DNA of 53,054 nucleotides from CAZBBC01 sp964489835 (lineage in GTDB: Bacteria; Calditrichota; Calditrichia; JAJRVZ01). Below, one piece after another: positions 35,761 through 44,200 of the stretch (positions are counted from its first letter, which is position 1; each line of letters begins with the position of its first letter). The notes beneath the pieces are model-generated. The model did not search any database. It saw only the letters and a program-made list of their open reading frames with translations, and was not told the origin of the DNA. Where the stretch lies: positions 1 through 53,054 of the forward strand of contig CAZBBC010000019.1 in assembly GCA_964489835.1 (NCBI GenBank), given 5' to 3'. The position numbers were made by a program, and so were the translations under genes.

Positions 35761-36450
35761 ATGAGTGAAACAATTAAAGACAATATCCGCCGGATACGGG
35801 AGCGGATTGCGACAGCAGCAGAGGAAGCGGGAAAAAAAGAAAATGATATTCTGCTTGTTGCCGTTTCCAAATTACAGTCTATTGAAAAAATATATCAGGC
35901 GCATCAATGCGGTCTGACGGTATTTGGTGAGAACAGAGTACAGGAGTTAATCAGTAAAATTTCAATTTCTGCGGTTGATCTACGCTGGCATTTGGTGGGT
36001 CATCTTCAATCGAACAAAGTAAATAAGGTAATTGATCAGGTTGAAATGATAGAATCTATTGATAGTATTCATCTGATTGAGAAACTATCAGCGGTTGGGG
36101 AACTGCGGGGAAGCACATCACAGGTTTTATTGCAGGTAAACACAAGTCATGAACCCACAAAATCCGGATTTCAACCGGTAGAAGTATTTTCAGCCTGCGA
36201 AAAAATTGAACAGGTACCGAATATTAAAGTACTGGGTTTAATGACCATTGGTGCCTTGACGGATGATGTGGCGGAAATCTCCAGAAATTTTGCCAGTTTG
36301 CGTAAACTTTCGGAAAAAATCGAGGGATATGGTTCAGATAAGATAAAAATGAAATATCTGTCCATGGGAATGACCGGTGATTTTGAGATAGCAATAAATG
36401 AAGGTAGTAATCTGATACGGATTGGGACTGCCATTTTTGGATCCCGATGA
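35761..36450 (+). CDS. yggS: YggS/PROSC-type pyridoxal-phosphate homeostasis protein
   Basis: PLP-binding protein of the alanine-racemase-like barrel fold that buffers cofactor and influences amino-acid and cell-envelope metabolism. ATG 35761 gives MSETIKDNIRRIRERI and 229 residues, the usual length; a CDS from 35716 would add a 15-residue hydrophobic stretch without family support. The PLP lysine is Lys37 in LLVAVSKLQS. Later motifs are FGENRVQEL, WHLVGHLQSNK and LSMGMTGDFEIAI, then the IRIGTAIFG end. It precedes divIVA with a 14-bp gap, the same neighbourhood as in many Gram-positive division clusters (yggS/ylmE near divIVA). Confidence 0.95.
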   Translation: MSETIKDNIRRIRERIATAAEEAGKKENDILLVAVSKLQSIEKIYQAHQCGLTVFGENRVQELISKISISAVDLRWHLVGHLQSNKVNKVIDQVEMIESIDSIHLIEKLSAVGELRGSTSQVLLQVNTSHEPTKSGFQPVEVFSACEKIEQVPNIKVLGLMTIGALTDDVAEISRNFASLRKLSEKIEGYGSDKIKMKYLSMGMTGDFEIAINEGSNLIRIGTAIFGSR

Positions 36451-36464
36451 TAGGGAGGCATCGC

Positions 36465-37127
36465 GTGAAAATTACACCATTAGAAATAAAACAACAGGAA
36501 TTCAAAAAGGTCATGCGGGGATATGATACGGTTGAGGTAAATACATTCCTTGATTTGGTTGGCAGCGAATTTGAGAAGTTGTTACACCAGATGCGTGAAT
36601 ATGACAAAAAAATAATTGCTCTCGAAGCGGAACTGAATAAGTTTAGGGAGGTGGAAAGTACATTAAAGCAAACCCTGATGAATGTTCAGGAAACCTCTGA
36701 TAAATCTTTAGCTAATTCGAAGAAAGAAGCCAATCTGATCATCAAGGAAAGTGAATTAGAGGCCCAGAAAACACTGGAGTCTGCGCGTCGGGAGAGGGAC
36801 GCAATGAAAGAAGAGGTTATAACGCTGCGTACACAGAAACAATCACTGATTGCCCGTCTGCGTCATGTGTTGACCTCTCAGCTGGAGTTAATGGATGTTC
36901 TGGAGTTGGACGATATGGATGTGAGCAAATTGAAAGACAGGACAAAAAAGACTTTCTCAGCGGCAAAATCGGCGCCAGAACCAGCTGGGGCTTCAAATGT
37001 TATAAAGAATGCCGACCCGGTAAGTAAAGAAGCACCAGTCTCAAAACTTCAATCGAAAACAAATGAGGATGGTACCAGTCTATTTAAGGACGTTTTTGGT
37101 GATAATATGGACACATTTGTTGAATAA
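36465..37127 (+). CDS. divIVA: DivIVA-family coiled-coil protein
   Basis: GTG 36465 is preferred over ATG 36447 because GGGAGG (36453-36458) sits six bases before it and the product then begins KITPLEIKQQEFKKVMRGYD, the classical DivIVA membrane-binding head. 220 residues. After the head come long heptad coiled coils at about 30-140 and a variable, Pro/Lys-rich tail. DivIVA proteins oligomerise on curved membrane and guide division, growth or chromosome placement. DivIVA is best known from Gram-positives, but homologues occur elsewhere. It is between yggS and a lipoprotein gene, all on the plus strand. Confidence 0.93.
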   Translation: MKITPLEIKQQEFKKVMRGYDTVEVNTFLDLVGSEFEKLLHQMREYDKKIIALEAELNKFREVESTLKQTLMNVQETSDKSLANSKKEANLIIKESELEAQKTLESARRERDAMKEEVITLRTQKQSLIARLRHVLTSQLELMDVLELDDMDVSKLKDRTKKTFSAAKSAPEPAGASNVIKNADPVSKEAPVSKLQSKTNEDGTSLFKDVFGDNMDTFVE

Positions 37128-37146
37128 ACCTGAAAGGATATAGGCC

Positions 37147-37785
37147 ATGAAAAAACTAGTGGCTGGTGTTCTACTCGTTAGTATTTTTAATCTCATGGTT
37201 GGTTGTAGCAGCCGTTCGGTAATAAATCCGGATACACCGCCCATTGGTGAATCGGTTACTATAAGATTAATCGATGGGACCACGCGTGAGGGCGTCATTT
37301 TAAAGAAAGAAGGGGAAATTCTAAAATATATTGATACACAATCCCGGGTACCTGAGGATCTGGAAATAAATAAGATCCGTTCCATTAATTATGCCGGAAA
37401 GGTATTTGATCTGGAGGGGAATGTAATATCCGAATCTCAAATTAGTGAAGCCAAAGGAATCTCTAAAACACTGGTATACAGTTTTGGTGGTTTCATTCTT
37501 GGTGCCGCCGCCGGTTTTGGAATTGCCGCTATCGTAAATTCAATGGATGCCGATATCGCCCCTGTTTATCCAATGCTCGGTATTGGTATTATCAGCGGTA
37601 TATATTTCGGTTCTCAAGGAAGTAGAAGTGATCGTGAAGATGCTGTTGATAATATTCGAAGTGAACGTTATGAAGTGAGCCAGGCCCAATTAAAAAAGCA
37701 ATTGGAAGAAGAAAAGAGAAAACTATTAGAGCAAAAGAAGCAACAAGAGAAAATAAAAAAAGATTTAAAGAAGAAAGAAAATTAG
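37147..37785 (+). CDS. Predicted lipoprotein with glycine-rich membrane segment and basic coiled-coil tail
   Basis: 212 residues. The signal peptide ends in a lipobox, NLMVGC, with Cys20 the likely acylated residue; lspA lies 5 kb downstream. Residues 30-85 form a small beta-rich domain (VTIRLIDGTTREGVILKKEG) typical of proteins with an SH3- or LSM-like barrel. A Gly/Ala-rich hydrophobic stretch spans about 116-160. The tail from about 178 is a highly charged coiled coil (KKQLEEEKRKLLEQKKQQEK). The family was not recognised. It lies 19 bp after divIVA and 25 bp before the purine phosphorylase gene, so it is probably co-transcribed. Confidence 0.78.
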   Translation: MKKLVAGVLLVSIFNLMVGCSSRSVINPDTPPIGESVTIRLIDGTTREGVILKKEGEILKYIDTQSRVPEDLEINKIRSINYAGKVFDLEGNVISESQISEAKGISKTLVYSFGGFILGAAAGFGIAAIVNSMDADIAPVYPMLGIGIISGIYFGSQGSRSDREDAVDNIRSERYEVSQAQLKKQLEEEKRKLLEQKKQQEKIKKDLKKKEN

Positions 37786-37810
37786 GTCTTTAGGAAGCAG
37801 GAATCAGGCA

Positions 37811-38632
37811 ATGAAGGAATATTTACAGCAAATAACCGAGGGTACCGCCTTTATTCAGAGCAACACCACTTTACAACCTGCGATTGGTATTATACTTGGT
37901 ACGGGATTAGGTGGTCTGGCAAAGGAAATAAAGGTTGAGACAACACTTTCATACAAAGATATTCCGCATTTCCCGATTTCTACGGTTGAAACTCATGAAG
38001 GTAAATTGCTGATAGGAATTTTAGGCGGGAAGCCGGTAGTGGCGATGCAGGGAAGGTTTCATTATTACGAAGGTTATTCGATGAAGCAGATAACCTTTCC
38101 AATACGGGTGATGAGCAGATTAGGAGTAAAAAATCTTCTCATTTCGAATGCCTGTGGAGGGATGAATCCTCGCTTTAAACGCGGGGATATTATGCTCATC
38201 GAAGATCATATCAATCTCATCGGTGATAATCCCCTGATCGGCCCCAACCTGGATGATTTCGGCCCACGATTTCCGGATATGTCGGAACCCTATTCCCGGG
38301 ACCTGATGGCAATGGCAGAGCAGATCGCCCGGGATAGTGGAATTAAATTACAGAAGGGGGTTTTTACAGCCGTCAGTGGTCCTAATCTGGAAACACGATC
38401 CGAGTATCGGTTTTTAAGGATGATTGGTTCCGATGTAGTTGGTATGTCTACGGTCCCGGAAAATATTGTTGCTATCCATTGCGGTATGAAAGTACTGGGA
38501 TTATCGGTGATTACCGACGAATGTTTCCCTGATACCCTGCAGCCTGTAAATATTGCGGAAATTATAGAAACAGCTAATAAGGCTGAACCAAGTTTAACCC
38601 TGATAATGAAAAAGGTGATCGAGCAGCTTTAA
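37811..38632 (+). CDS. Purine nucleoside phosphorylase (trimeric NP-II type)
   Basis: Splits purine nucleosides with phosphate to base and ribose-1-phosphate for salvage. 273 residues. Motifs: phosphate-binding GIILGTGLGGL, GRFHYYEGYS, NACGGMNPRFKRGDIM, and GPNLETRSEYRFLRMIGSDVVGMSTVPE split around the base/ribose site. The position equivalent to the purine-contacting Asn of mammalian PNP reads Asp in VITDECFPD; that change broadens specificity toward 6-aminopurines in engineered enzymes and resembles methylthioadenosine phosphorylase, so adenosine-type substrates are possible (inference). It ends the yggS-divIVA-lipoprotein run; a MITE-like element follows. Confidence 0.92.
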   Translation: MKEYLQQITEGTAFIQSNTTLQPAIGIILGTGLGGLAKEIKVETTLSYKDIPHFPISTVETHEGKLLIGILGGKPVVAMQGRFHYYEGYSMKQITFPIRVMSRLGVKNLLISNACGGMNPRFKRGDIMLIEDHINLIGDNPLIGPNLDDFGPRFPDMSEPYSRDLMAMAEQIARDSGIKLQKGVFTAVSGPNLETRSEYRFLRMIGSDVVGMSTVPENIVAIHCGMKVLGLSVITDECFPDTLQPVNIAEIIETANKAEPSLTLIMKKVIEQL

Positions 38633-38660
38633 TATTTTTTTGCTCATTAATGATTGTACA

Positions 38661-38909
38661 TCATAAGTGTCCGGTTTAAAATTAGAAAAATATTATTAAA
38701 TACCGGAATATCAAGTGAGTTTGATAGTATCCCAACATTGGGACTTAATTTAAAGAACTCACCCTAAATCCCTCTCTTGGAAAGAGAGGGACTTTAGGGA
38801 GCCCCTTCTCTTCTTAAGAGAAGGTTGAAGATGCGGCTTAGACGCAGGTTTGGGGATGAGTTTTTTTAGTCATAACATTAGTCAAAATTTTTAAACCGGA
38901 CACTTATGA
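38661..38909 (+). mobile_element. MITE-like element, copy D (with 22-bp insertion)
   Basis: 249 bp. It has the cleanest ends of the family: left TCATAAGTGTCCGGTTTAAA and right TTTAAACCGGACACTTATGA are perfect inverted repeats of 20 bp. The inside carries the usual two hairpins, but after GAGAAGG there is an extra TTGAAGATGCGGCTTAGACG segment of about 22 bp absent from the other copies. The right end is 18 bp from the ileS start codon. Confidence 0.9.
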
Positions 38910-38927
38910 GTGTACACGGAGAGGTAA

Positions 38928-41900
38928 ATGTTTAGAGAAGTATCCAGTAAATTAAACCTATCAGATCAGGAAGAAAAGACATTAACGTTCTGGAAAAAGA
39001 ACGATATTTTCCATAAAAGTCTCAAACTGCGCAGTAAAGCGGAAGAATTCGTTTTTTATGAGGGACCGCCTACGGCCAATGGTTTACCGGGTATCCACCA
39101 TGTAATTTCCCGGACAGTGAAAGACACTGTTTGCAGGTATAAAGCGATGAAGGGATACCTGGTGCGAAGGAAAGCCGGTTGGGACACCCATGGACTTCCT
39201 GTTGAAATAGAGGTTGAGAAACAACTGAATATTAACGGGAAGGATGAAATTGAAAAATTCGGAGTTGCCAGGTTTAATGAGCAATGTCAGAAAAGTGTCT
39301 TTCATTATAAAAAGGAATGGGATACACTCACGGAACGGATTGGTTATTGGGTCGACCTGGAGAATCCGTATATAACCTTCACCAATGATTATATTGAATC
39401 TGTCTGGTGGATCTTAAAAGAGATCTGGAAAAAAGATCTTCTTTATCAGGGTTTTAAGATCTTGCCCTATTGTCCGCGTTGTGAAACTCCCATATCGAGT
39501 CATGAGGTATCCCAGGGTTATAAAGATGTAAAGGATCCATCGATTTATATACGGATGAAGCGAAAAGGCAAAGATAATGCTTACTTCCTTGTCTGGACGA
39601 CCACACCCTGGACACTGATATCCAATGTTGCCCTGGCGGTAGGCTCTTTGATCGATTACGCGGAAATAAAATCTGAAGGATCCACCTATATTATTGCGGA
39701 AGAAAGACTTGGTGATCTATTCGAGCACGGTTCATATCAGATTGTCAACCGATTGAAGGGAAGTGATCTCGAAGGTGAGGAATACGAACAACTCTTTGAT
39801 TTTGTACCCGCAGATAAAAAAGCTTTTTATGTCATACCGGGTGATTTCGTTACGACAGCCGATGGTACCGGCATCGTTCATATCGCACCGGCTTTTGGCG
39901 AAGATGACTACCAGGTCGGATTAAAATATGATCTTCCTTTGATGAGACCGGTTAATAAAAGTGGGAAATTCGAGGAAGTCGTAACCGCCTATAAGGGTCA
40001 ATTCGTTAAGGAGGCGGATCAACATATTATACGTGATCTGAAAGAACAGAAAAAATTAGTAAAAAAAGTTACCATTGAACATAGTTATCCTCATTGCTGG
40101 CGCTGTCATACACCTCTATTATATTATGCAAGGGAATCATGGTTTATCCGAACTTCGAAGCATAAAGATGATTTACTGTCAAATAATGATAAAATTAACT
40201 GGCATCCTCCGGAAGTAGGTAGCGGCCGGTTTGGTGAGTGGTTGAAAAATAATATTGACTGGTCTCTGTCCCGTGACCGATACTGGGGAACACCTCTCAA
40301 TATCTGGATCTGTGACGAGTGTTCTTTTACGGCGGCGATCGGTAGTATTGCCGAGTTACGTGAAAAGGGCAAGGATGTACCGCAGGATCTGAATCTACAT
40401 AAACCCTATGTTGATACGATCACTCTCGATTGCGAAAAATGTAATGGTACCATGCATCGCGTACCTGAAGTCATTGATTGCTGGTTTGATTCCGGCAGTA
40501 TGCCTTATGCGCAGTATCATTATCCATTCGAAAATAAAGATCAATTTGAAAAAAACTTTCCGGCGGATTTTATATGTGAAGGCATTGACCAGACCAGAGG
40601 GTGGTTTTATTCACTCCTGGCAATTTCAACGCTTTTATTTAATAAGCCGGCATTTAAGAATATCATAGTAAATGAATTGATCCTTGACAAAGACGGACAA
40701 AAAATGTCCAAATCGAAGGGTAATGCGGTTAATCCGGAGGAAATAATATCCAAATACGGTGCCGATACGGTTCGTTGGTATTTAATGACCGTCAGTCCCC
40801 CCTGGACTCCGAAACGTTTTGATGAAGAGGGAATTAAAGAAGTATTGCGCAAATTTATGAACACTCTCCTGAACACCTATTCCTTTTTTGTACTCTATGC
40901 CAATATTGATAATTACAAACCAGGAGAGACCAATATCCCGTTTGCAGAGAGGCCGGAAATTGATCGCTGGATTATTTCAAAACTTTATGCCATTGTTCAA
41001 AAAGTGAATGATTCTTTGGAAATATATGAACTGACACGAGCGGCACGTCTGATCAGTGATTATATTGTGGATGATGTCTCCAATTGGTATGTGCGGCGAA
41101 ACCGGCGGCGTTTCTGGAAAAGTGAAGACTGGAATGATAAATTATCAGCCTATGAAACATTGTACGAGGTATTGTTCACCGTTGCGAAATTGATTGCGCC
41201 CTTTATACCTTTTATCGCTGAGGATATCTACACAAATCTAAAGGGCGAAGAGGAACCGGAGAGTGTGCACCTCAGTTCTTATCCTGTCCTGAATGATCAG
41301 CAAAGATCGATGCGTGATGAAAAGCTGGAAAATAAAATGACACTGGTACAAACGATTGTCTCTATCACGCATTCGCTTCGCAATGAAAGTAACATCCGGG
41401 TCAGGCAACCGCTTTCGCGGTTGATGGTTTATTTTAAAAGTAAAAAGGATCGGGAAAATCTTGAAGAAATGGCCGGTATCGTCTGCGATGAATTAAATAT
41501 AAAAAAAATTGAATTGATCGATTCATCCGGTGAACTGGTAACAAAGAGGGCAAAGCCCAATTTTAAAGTACTTGGACCAAAAGTTGGCAAGTTGATGGGT
41601 AGACTTGGCTCTATTATCGAGTCGTTATCCAGGGAACAGATTGAGAAATTTGAAAAAAACGGATTTGATCGGGTTGTGCTTGATCGACAGGAAATTAAAT
41701 TAGAACTCGAAGATGTCGAAATTTTGACGGGATCCCGGGAAGGTTTTGCCACATTTTCAGACACTCATTTAACCGTGGCTCTCGATTTATCATTAACAGA
41801 TGATCTGGTTGATGAAGGATTAGCCCGGGAACTGGTAAATCGTATCCAAAATCTGCGAAAAGAAGCAAACTACTCAGTGACGGATAGAATCGAAGTATTC

Positions 41901-42077
41901 ATCAATGGTAAATCCAAGAACTTAACGCGTGTTTTAAAGAATAAAGAAGAATATATAAAGAATGAGACATTATCTGTTAATATTTTAGATAAAGAAGTCG
42001 AAAATTTATTTTACAAAGAAATAACAATCGATGAAGAATCGTTAACCTTAGGAATAAAAAGAGATAATACCCCATAG
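38928..42077 (+). CDS. ileS: Isoleucyl-tRNA synthetase, IleRS2-like, with swapped GIHH signature
   Basis: Class I synthetase charging tRNA-Ile. 1049 residues with catalytic core, editing domain (inserted around 190-410, including TTPWTLISN), KMSKS at 592-596 and a long C-terminal region without the zinc finger of type 1. The HxGH signature reads G55-I56-H57-H58 in GLPGIHHV: residues one and three are exchanged. A subgroup of IleRS2 enzymes has this GxHH form, which has been linked to very strong mupirocin resistance. The second signature and editing motifs look intact, so the enzyme should be active. It is the only ileS in the window. The ribosome site is GGAGAGG before ATG 38928; the promoter region is a MITE-like element. 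Confidence 0.97.
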   Translation: MFREVSSKLNLSDQEEKTLTFWKKNDIFHKSLKLRSKAEEFVFYEGPPTANGLPGIHHVISRTVKDTVCRYKAMKGYLVRRKAGWDTHGLPVEIEVEKQLNINGKDEIEKFGVARFNEQCQKSVFHYKKEWDTLTERIGYWVDLENPYITFTNDYIESVWWILKEIWKKDLLYQGFKILPYCPRCETPISSHEVSQGYKDVKDPSIYIRMKRKGKDNAYFLVWTTTPWTLISNVALAVGSLIDYAEIKSEGSTYIIAEERLGDLFEHGSYQIVNRLKGSDLEGEEYEQLFDFVPADKKAFYVIPGDFVTTADGTGIVHIAPAFGEDDYQVGLKYDLPLMRPVNKSGKFEEVVTAYKGQFVKEADQHIIRDLKEQKKLVKKVTIEHSYPHCWRCHTPLLYYARESWFIRTSKHKDDLLSNNDKINWHPPEVGSGRFGEWLKNNIDWSLSRDRYWGTPLNIWICDECSFTAAIGSIAELREKGKDVPQDLNLHKPYVDTITLDCEKCNGTMHRVPEVIDCWFDSGSMPYAQYHYPFENKDQFEKNFPADFICEGIDQTRGWFYSLLAISTLLFNKPAFKNIIVNELILDKDGQKMSKSKGNAVNPEEIISKYGADTVRWYLMTVSPPWTPKRFDEEGIKEVLRKFMNTLLNTYSFFVLYANIDNYKPGETNIPFAERPEIDRWIISKLYAIVQKVNDSLEIYELTRAARLISDYIVDDVSNWYVRRNRRRFWKSEDWNDKLSAYETLYEVLFTVAKLIAPFIPFIAEDIYTNLKGEEEPESVHLSSYPVLNDQQRSMRDEKLENKMTLVQTIVSITHSLRNESNIRVRQPLSRLMVYFKSKKDRENLEEMAGIVCDELNIKKIELIDSSGELVTKRAKPNFKVLGPKVGKLMGRLGSIIESLSREQIEKFEKNGFDRVVLDRQEIKLELEDVEILTGSREGFATFSDTHLTVALDLSLTDDLVDEGLARELVNRIQNLRKEANYSVTDRIEVFINGKSKNLTRVLKNKEEYIKNETLSVNILDKEVENLFYKEITIDEESLTLGIKRDNTP

Positions 42078-42088
42078 GAGGATGATAA

Positions 42089-42484
42089 ATGGACAAGAAG
42101 GATCTGGCATATTTTAAAGATTTGCTCCTGAAAAAGAGAGAAGAATTAATAAAGAACATGGAATACTTACGTGGTGTAACTACAGATTCTACAAATCAGG
42201 AAGCATCGGGAGATCATTCTGCCTATTCTTTCCATATGGCTGATCAGGGAACAGATGCAATGGAAAGGGAGAAAGCATTCCTGTTTGCCTCACGTGATGA
42301 TAAATATCTAAAGCAAATTGATGCCGCTTTAGAACGTATCGAAAAAGGTACCTATGGAATCTGTCGTGTTACCGGGAAGGAAATTGGGCGCGAGAGAATG
42401 GAAGCAGTACCTACGACGATGATATCGTATGAGGCAAAAGTTCAGGAAACTAAAGCAGGCAGGCAAATTCCAGATGATGAGTAA
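42089..42484 (+). CDS. TraR/DksA-family protein with degenerate zinc finger
   Basis: 131 residues of the DksA type: N-terminal coiled coil (DLAYFKDLLLKKREELIKN) with acidic residues near the tip (GDHSAYSFHMADQGTDAME), then the globular part with YGICRVTGKEIGRERMEAVP. The four zinc cysteines should fall at C-x2-C and C-x2-C; only the first remains (Cys in GICRVTG), the others being Thr, Ser and Ala. Similar Cys-poor forms are common in Bacteroidota and relatives. These proteins enter the RNA polymerase secondary channel and adjust transcription, often with ppGpp. GGAGG lies before ATG 42089. The start follows ileS by 11 bp and the end overlaps lspA. Confidence 0.9.
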   Translation: MDKKDLAYFKDLLLKKREELIKNMEYLRGVTTDSTNQEASGDHSAYSFHMADQGTDAMEREKAFLFASRDDKYLKQIDAALERIEKGTYGICRVTGKEIGRERMEAVPTTMISYEAKVQETKAGRQIPDDE

Positions 42485-43037
42485 TATTAAAACTACGGAA
42501 TCCAGTCAGTCCCTTATCATTTATATATCCGTTGCTTTTATTGTCCTGCTGGATCAAATAAGTAAATATATTATCAAAAGTTCGATGTATTTATATGAAT
42601 CAATAGAATTCATCGGAAATTTCTTTCGAATCACCTATATTGAAAATCCCGGTATGGCTTTTGGTATTCAAATGGAAAACAAGTTTTTATTTACGTTCCT
42701 ATCGATCGCAGCAGCTGTTATCGTGCTCGTCTATCTTATTCGACTTCCTAATGAACGCTTATTATTCCGTTTCTCTTTAGCTATGATTATGGGCGGAGCC
42801 ATTGGAAATCTTATCGATCGCATTTTTTTCGGTCGGGTTGTAGATTTTCTCGATGTTGAATTCTTCGATATTTCTATTCCTGCCTTCAACTTTTTATTCA
42901 TCAACTTTCCGGGATATGCGCTAACGCGTTGGCCGGTATTCAATGTTGCCGATTCTGCTGTCACCTGCGGAATGATATTGATTTCTTGGCTTATTTTATT
43001 CCAAAAATCACCACTGAAAAAAGGAATATCAACCTGA
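42474..43037 (+). CDS. lspA: Lipoprotein signal peptidase (signal peptidase II)
   Basis: Inner-membrane aspartic protease that removes signal peptides from diacylated prolipoproteins. ATG 42474 (or the adjacent ATG 42477) overlaps the DksA-like gene; a CDS from 42429 would add 15 charged residues. 187 residues with four hydrophobic helices. Family motifs: ENPGMAFG, GGAIGNLIDR, VVDFLD with catalytic Asp124 and FNVADS with Asp160. The stretch between the two Asp is about 15 residues longer than in Escherichia coli. It lies in the run ileS-dksA-like-lspA-rluD, a common ileS-lspA-rluD neighbourhood. Confidence 0.95.
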   Translation: MMSNIKTTESSQSLIIYISVAFIVLLDQISKYIIKSSMYLYESIEFIGNFFRITYIENPGMAFGIQMENKFLFTFLSIAAAVIVLVYLIRLPNERLLFRFSLAMIMGGAIGNLIDRIFFGRVVDFLDVEFFDISIPAFNFLFINFPGYALTRWPVFNVADSAVTCGMILISWLILFQKSPLKKGIST

Positions 43038-44017
43038 GAGCGAATCAAAATTCCTTTCTGTTCGATATTAATTCATCTGATGCCAATGAGCGTTTGGACA
43101 AATTTCTCAGTATAAATATTCCTTTATACACCCGATCCCACCTCAGAAACCTGATTGATAACGGTCATGTTACTGTCAATAACACTGTAGTTAAAAGTGG
43201 TTATAAAATAAAACTAAATGATAAAATAGCGGTGGTACTACCTGAGCCTGAACCTAGCTATCTTACTCCGGAAAATATCGCTTTAAATATAGTCTATGAA
43301 GACAATGATCTGCTTGTTATCAATAAACCGGCAGGATTAGTCGTGCATCCGGGGGCAGGCCACCGGACAGGTACTATGGTGAATGCGCTTCTTTATCATT
43401 GTAAGACCCTATCAGGAATCAACGGAATCCTCCGGCCGGGAATTGTTCATCGACTGGATAAAAATACCTCCGGATTGCTGGTCGTTGCTAAAAATGACCT
43501 CAGCCATGTCCATCTTTCCCGTCAGTTTGAAGTGCGCAGTATAATACGGACGTATCATGCGATTGTGTGGGGTGTACCGGAAAAAGAAGGAGAAATATCG
43601 AAAAATATCGGGCGCAGCCAGCGCGATCGGAAAAAAATGTCAGTCCTGAAGGATAGAGGCAGAACAGCTACCACCGGGTACCGGTTGTTACGGGATTATA
43701 TTTATCTTTCCCATCTTGAACTATCTTTACGGACGGGACGGACGCACCAGATCCGTGTTCATCTGAATTATATCAATCATCCACTATTTGGAGATCCGGA
43801 TTACAATGGGAGAAAGAGCCAGATCCCCCGTCTACCTTCTCATTTACAAAAAAGAGCGATGTCACTGTTAAAAAGAATTGACAGGCAGGCGTTGCATGCA
43901 AAAACCCTGGAATTTATCCATCCGATCAGCAGCGAAGCGATGCATTTTGACAGTGAATTACCGGAAGATATGCGTCAGATACTGGATAGGATAGTGGATG
44001 CGCTTATGCTGGGTTAG
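42986..44017 (+). CDS. rluD: RluD-type 23S rRNA pseudouridine synthase
   Basis: Converts uridines of 23S rRNA helix 69 (if RluD-like) to pseudouridine. The S4 RNA-binding domain starts at NERLDKFLS and is followed by the catalytic domain with HRLDKNTSGLLVVAK; the catalytic Asp lies in HRLD, about residue 158 from TTG 42986. GRTHQIRVHL is present. No ATG exists in frame before the S4 domain: the options are TTG 42986 or TTG 42929, both inside lspA, or a rarer codon after the lspA stop. TTG 42986 is chosen as the smaller overlap, and the true start is uncertain. It ends the ileS operon. Confidence 0.93.
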   Translation: MAYFIPKITTEKRNINLRANQNSFLFDINSSDANERLDKFLSINIPLYTRSHLRNLIDNGHVTVNNTVVKSGYKIKLNDKIAVVLPEPEPSYLTPENIALNIVYEDNDLLVINKPAGLVVHPGAGHRTGTMVNALLYHCKTLSGINGILRPGIVHRLDKNTSGLLVVAKNDLSHVHLSRQFEVRSIIRTYHAIVWGVPEKEGEISKNIGRSQRDRKKMSVLKDRGRTATTGYRLLRDYIYLSHLELSLRTGRTHQIRVHLNYINHPLFGDPDYNGRKSQIPRLPSHLQKRAMSLLKRIDRQALHAKTLEFIHPISSEAMHFDSELPEDMRQILDRIVDALMLG

Positions 44018-44019
44018 AG

Positions 44020-44115
44020 GTTGTTTTTGCACAACATAGACCAATTATATATCCCCCTTAGTCCCCCTTTTCCAAGGGGGAGACAGAGCATTCATTCATT
44101 AAAATCTGTACATAT
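44020..44115 (+). repeat. Family 2 repeat, right-hand part
   Basis: GGTTGTTTTTGCACAACATA is followed by TATATCCCCCTTAGTCCCCC, TTTTCCAAGGGGGAGACAGA and AAATCTGTACATATAATGTG, the second half of the family 2 unit. The left hairpin is missing, as though the end of rluD had replaced it. It occupies the rluD-trpA convergent spacer and may serve as a terminator for both. Confidence 0.7.
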
Positions 44116-44200
44116 AATGTGATACCCTAATAGTCATTTTAAATTAGGTATATCATTGTATAATTCCAGAAAAATTAAGTGGGAGAGTATAAAAAATATT

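Noticed and set aside
38910..38920. GTGTACAC before ileS as a third LexA box
   Set aside because: The two half-sites are fused without the 4-bp spacer of the lexA and 147-162 copies, and ileS is not an expected SOS gene.
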